Shown: in pieces, positions 6,187 to 8,076 of the stretch
How the letters are laid out: each line of letters opens with the position of its first letter
Numbering within the stretch: the stretch's first letter is position 1
Assembly (NCBI GenBank): GCA_903904805.1
Contig: CAIVDX010000364.1
Location: 1-8,076, forward strand
Source: an uncultured Rhodospirillales bacterium
Lineage (GTDB): Bacteria > Pseudomonadota > Alphaproteobacteria > Acetobacterales > Acetobacteraceae
DNA length: 8,076 bases
Direction: 5' to 3'
Notes under the pieces: generated by a model
What the model was told of the DNA's origin: nothing
Databases searched by the model: none
What the model saw: only the letters and a program-made list of their open reading frames with translations
Translations under genes and position numbers: made by a program

Positions 6187-7357
6187 AGCCATCGGCGGTG
6201 AGAATCATCACCGCGCTGCTGTTCCAGTTGCGCCCATAGGGAATGCCGCCAATGCCGGTCACCAGCGCCGGGCCCGGCCTCGCCACCTGCCGCGCGCCAC
6301 CCTTGCCGAATAATTGCCTGACGGCCTCAACAAGATTGGTGCCGCCGCCCGCCAGCCCAACCTGGCCGGCAGAAATCTGCCCGCCACCGGTATTCAGCGG
6401 CAGATCGCCGGTATGGCGGAAATCATGCTCGTGAATGAACGCCGCCCCCTGCCCATGCGCGCAAAACCCCAACATCTCCAGCTGGATCATGATGGCGATG
6501 ATGAAATCGTCATAAGGATGGAACGACCCGATCCGCTCAGGCGAAAGCCCCGCCTGCGCAAAGGCACGGTCGCCGGCATGCTGGTGGCCGGAGATCGTCA
6601 CATCGACAATCGACTGATTGGCACTGGGATTGGTGCGCTCCGCATAGCCCAGCGGCACGGCGATCCGGGTGAGCCCGCGCTTCTCCGCTGCGCGGCGACT
6701 GGTCACCAGCACGCCGCTTGCCCCCTCGCACACCATCACGCAATCAAGCAGCCGCACCGGCTCGGCGATCATGCGGGAATTAAGATAATCCGCCTCGGTA
6801 ATCGGCCTACGCAACTTTTCCACAGCCAGATCGTTCAGCACCGCATGGCCGCGCTGCGCCACCGCCAGCTTCGCCAGCGCCGTCTCATCCAGCCCGAACT
6901 GGTGGCGATAGCGCGAGCTGAGCAAACCAAACGCCGTCACCGGGCCTAGATAGCCCAGAGGCGTCGTCCATTCCTCGGCGAACGCCCGAGGGCGGCGATT
7001 ATCCTCGCTCGCCTGCGTGTCGGCGAACAAACACAGCGCCGTCGTGCACGCCCCGGCCGCGATCGCCATCGCCGCGCGCGCCACAGCCCCGAGCGGCGAG
7101 CAGCCACCAATATCCACCGTCTGCGCGAAATCCAGCGTCAGCCCCAATTGATCGGCCACCGTCTGGCACCAGAAATTATTGCCAGCCCCGGTCACCGACG
7201 ACGACAGCACCAGCCCATCGATCTCATCCTTGGCGATGCCGGTGCTGGCGATCAGCTCCTGCATCACCTGCGCCGACAATTCCCACACATCGAGCGCGCT
7301 CCGCTCAACGATCTTGGTCTCGGCGAAACCAACGATGGCGGCATCATGCCAGGCCAT
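6185..7357 (-). CDS. Thiolase-fold protein of the SCP2/lipid-transfer type (acyl-CoA thiolase or aldolase)
   Basis: The 390-residue product has the length and layout of the SCP2-type thiolase family, cytoplasmic enzymes that make or break C-C bonds beside an acyl-CoA thioester. The N-terminus reads AAIVGFAETK (6-15), as in this family. Cys86 in VDIGGCSPLGA aligns by eye with the usual nucleophile. HPYDDF (280-285), followed by a QLEMLGFC-type helix, takes the place of the NEAF motif. LNTGGGQISAGQ (321-332) occupies the place of the usual C-terminal CxSGG...GHP motif, so the second cysteine and the GHP histidine appear to be missing. Such changes occur in lipid-transfer-protein (Ltp) aldolases that work with a DUF35 partner, and a DUF35 gene follows directly. 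It may therefore be a thiolase or a retro-aldolase. GGGAG sits 7 nt before the ATG, and the start overlaps the upstream stop by one base. Confidence 0.9.
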   Translation of the reverse strand: MAWHDAAIVGFAETKIVERSALDVWELSAQVMQELIASTGIAKDEIDGLVLSSSVTGAGNNFWCQTVADQLGLTLDFAQTVDIGGCSPLGAVARAAMAIAAGACTTALCLFADTQASEDNRRPRAFAEEWTTPLGYLGPVTAFGLLSSRYRHQFGLDETALAKLAVAQRGHAVLNDLAVEKLRRPITEADYLNSRMIAEPVRLLDCVMVCEGASGVLVTSRRAAEKRGLTRIAVPLGYAERTNPSANQSIVDVTISGHQHAGDRAFAQAGLSPERIGSFHPYDDFIIAIMIQLEMLGFCAHGQGAAFIHEHDFRHTGDLPLNTGGGQISAGQVGLAGGGTNLVEAVRQLFGKGGARQVARPGPALVTGIGGIPYGRNWNSSAVMILTADG

Positions 7358-8076
7358 TATTCTTCTCCCGCATCGGTGGGACGGGTCACCTTGTCCACCC
7401 GCTTCTCGACAAACGCCAGCACCCGCTCCAGCCCTTCCTGGCTCGCGACCGAAGCGCCAATCAGCCCCTCCACGAACAGACCATCCTCATGCGACATGTC
7501 GGTGATGCGCGGCAGGCTGGCGCAGATCGCCCAGTTGGTCAGCGGCGCATTGGTCGCGATGATGCGCGCCAGCTCCGCCGCCCGCGCCCGCCCGCCACCA
7601 TCCGGCACCACATACTGGCAGAGATTGACACGCTCGCCATCGCGCGCGGTCAGCACACGCCCGGTCAGCATCATGTCCGCCATCCGGGCATAGCCCAACA
7701 GACGCTGAATGCGCACCGAACCGCCACCACCCACAAAGATGCCACGCTTGCCCTCCGGCAGCGCGAAGAAGGTCGTCTCGTCGGCCACCCGAACATGCGT
7801 GGCCGAGGCAAGCTCCAGCCCGCCCCCGATGCACGCCCCCTGCAGCGCCGAGACGAACGGCACCCTGCCGCGCGCAATCACGTCGAATGTCGGGTGCCAC
7901 CGCCCGCGCGGCCGCCGCGGGCCATCGGGCCGCATATATTGCGCCTGCTCAGCGAGATCGAGACCCGCACAGAAATGCGCGCCATGGCCAAAAATCACCC
8001 CGGCCTTCGCCTCGTCCTGCGCCCGGCGCACCGCCTCGTCCAGCCCGGCCAGCATCGCGTCGTTCATCGCATTGCG
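7357..8076 (-). CDS. Enoyl-CoA hydratase/isomerase (crotonase) family protein, N-terminus cut by window edge
   Basis: This is a crotonase-fold acyl-CoA enzyme, most likely a cytoplasmic enoyl-CoA hydratase. The reading frame stays open to the window edge and reads RNAMND there. That is the usual crotonase stretch found about 25-30 residues after the true start, so the Met at 8067 is internal and the gene begins outside the window. Numbering from that Met, HFCAGLDL (31-38) and CIGGGLEL (79-86) form the two oxyanion-hole segments. Glu85 and Glu105 (in ALPEG) are 20 residues apart, as are the two catalytic glutamates (144 and 164) of rat mitochondrial hydratase, so hydratase chemistry is plausible. 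Oddities are a basic Pro/Arg-rich loop (PDGPRRPRGRWHP, about 47-59) and a run of four glycines after Glu105. The stop codon overlaps the next gene's start by one base (TAATG). Family is secure; substrate is unknown. Confidence 0.9.
   Translation of the reverse strand, partial: RNAMNDAMLAGLDEAVRRAQDEAKAGVIFGHGAHFCAGLDLAEQAQYMRPDGPRRPRGRWHPTFDVIARGRVPFVSALQGACIGGGLELASATHVRVADETTFFALPEGKRGIFVGGGGSVRIQRLLGYARMADMMLTGRVLTARDGERVNLCQYVVPDGGGRARAAELARIIATNAPLTNWAICASLPRITDMSHEDGLFVEGLIGASVASQEGLERVLAFVEKRVDKVTRPTDAGEE
7365..7369 (-). promoter_or_regulatory. Ribosome binding site of the thiolase-fold gene
   Basis: GGGAG on the minus strand, 7 nt before the ATG at 7357 and inside the end of the upstream crotonase gene. 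It supports the start that shares one base with the crotonase TAA. Confidence 0.55.

Noticed and set aside
6175..6192. Earlier ATG for the DUF35 gene
   Set aside because: No ribosome site precedes it and it overlaps the thiolase gene by 8 nt; the ATG at 6174 is better supported.
1..8076. CRISPR arrays, tRNA/rRNA genes, insertion-sequence ends, phage or defence genes
   Set aside because: No spaced repeats, RNA gene motifs, transposase motifs or terminal inverted repeats were seen on reading both strands.

Overview
The window is a high-GC stretch with no detectable non-coding region above 75 bases. Every supported gene lies on the minus strand, so the operon reads from right (8076) to left (1). 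Strong G/C bias at third codon positions, Shine-Dalgarno sites of the GGAGG type and the mix of protein families suggest a proteobacterium. An alphaproteobacterium, possibly a sphingomonad, is my best guess; it rests on general resemblance only. No RNA gene, mobile element, CRISPR array or phage gene is visible.

In transcription order: (1) a crotonase-fold enoyl-CoA hydratase, cut by the right edge (7357-8076); (2) a thiolase-fold protein of the SCP2/lipid-transfer type (6185-7357); (3) a small DUF35 OB-fold partner protein (5737-6174); (4) a fused ADP-forming acyl-CoA synthetase (3635-5740); (5) a second crotonase resembling methylglutaconyl-CoA or isohexenylglutaconyl-CoA hydratases (2775-3560); (6) an AMP-forming acyl-CoA synthetase (904-2778); (7) a MaoC/NodN-type hot-dog hydratase (429-887); (8) the start of a periplasmic TRAP-transporter solute-binding protein, cut by the left edge (1-406). 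Junctions are 1-4 nt overlaps or gaps of 10-22 nt. The one exception is a 74-nt gap between genes 4 and 5. The arrangement looks like a single transcript whose promoter lies beyond position 8076.

Read together, the genes describe uptake of an organic acid (TRAP), its activation to a CoA thioester by two mechanistically different ligases, hydration of an unsaturated acyl-CoA (three candidate hydratases) and carbon-carbon cleavage by a thiolase-fold/DUF35 pair. No acyl-CoA dehydrogenase or 3-hydroxyacyl-CoA dehydrogenase is present in the window. A possible reading is a hydratase-then-aldolase route for a branched, cyclic or side-chain-bearing acid, comparable in logic to steroid side-chain cleavage by MaoC/DUF35/Ltp proteins. 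The substrate cannot be named from the sequence.
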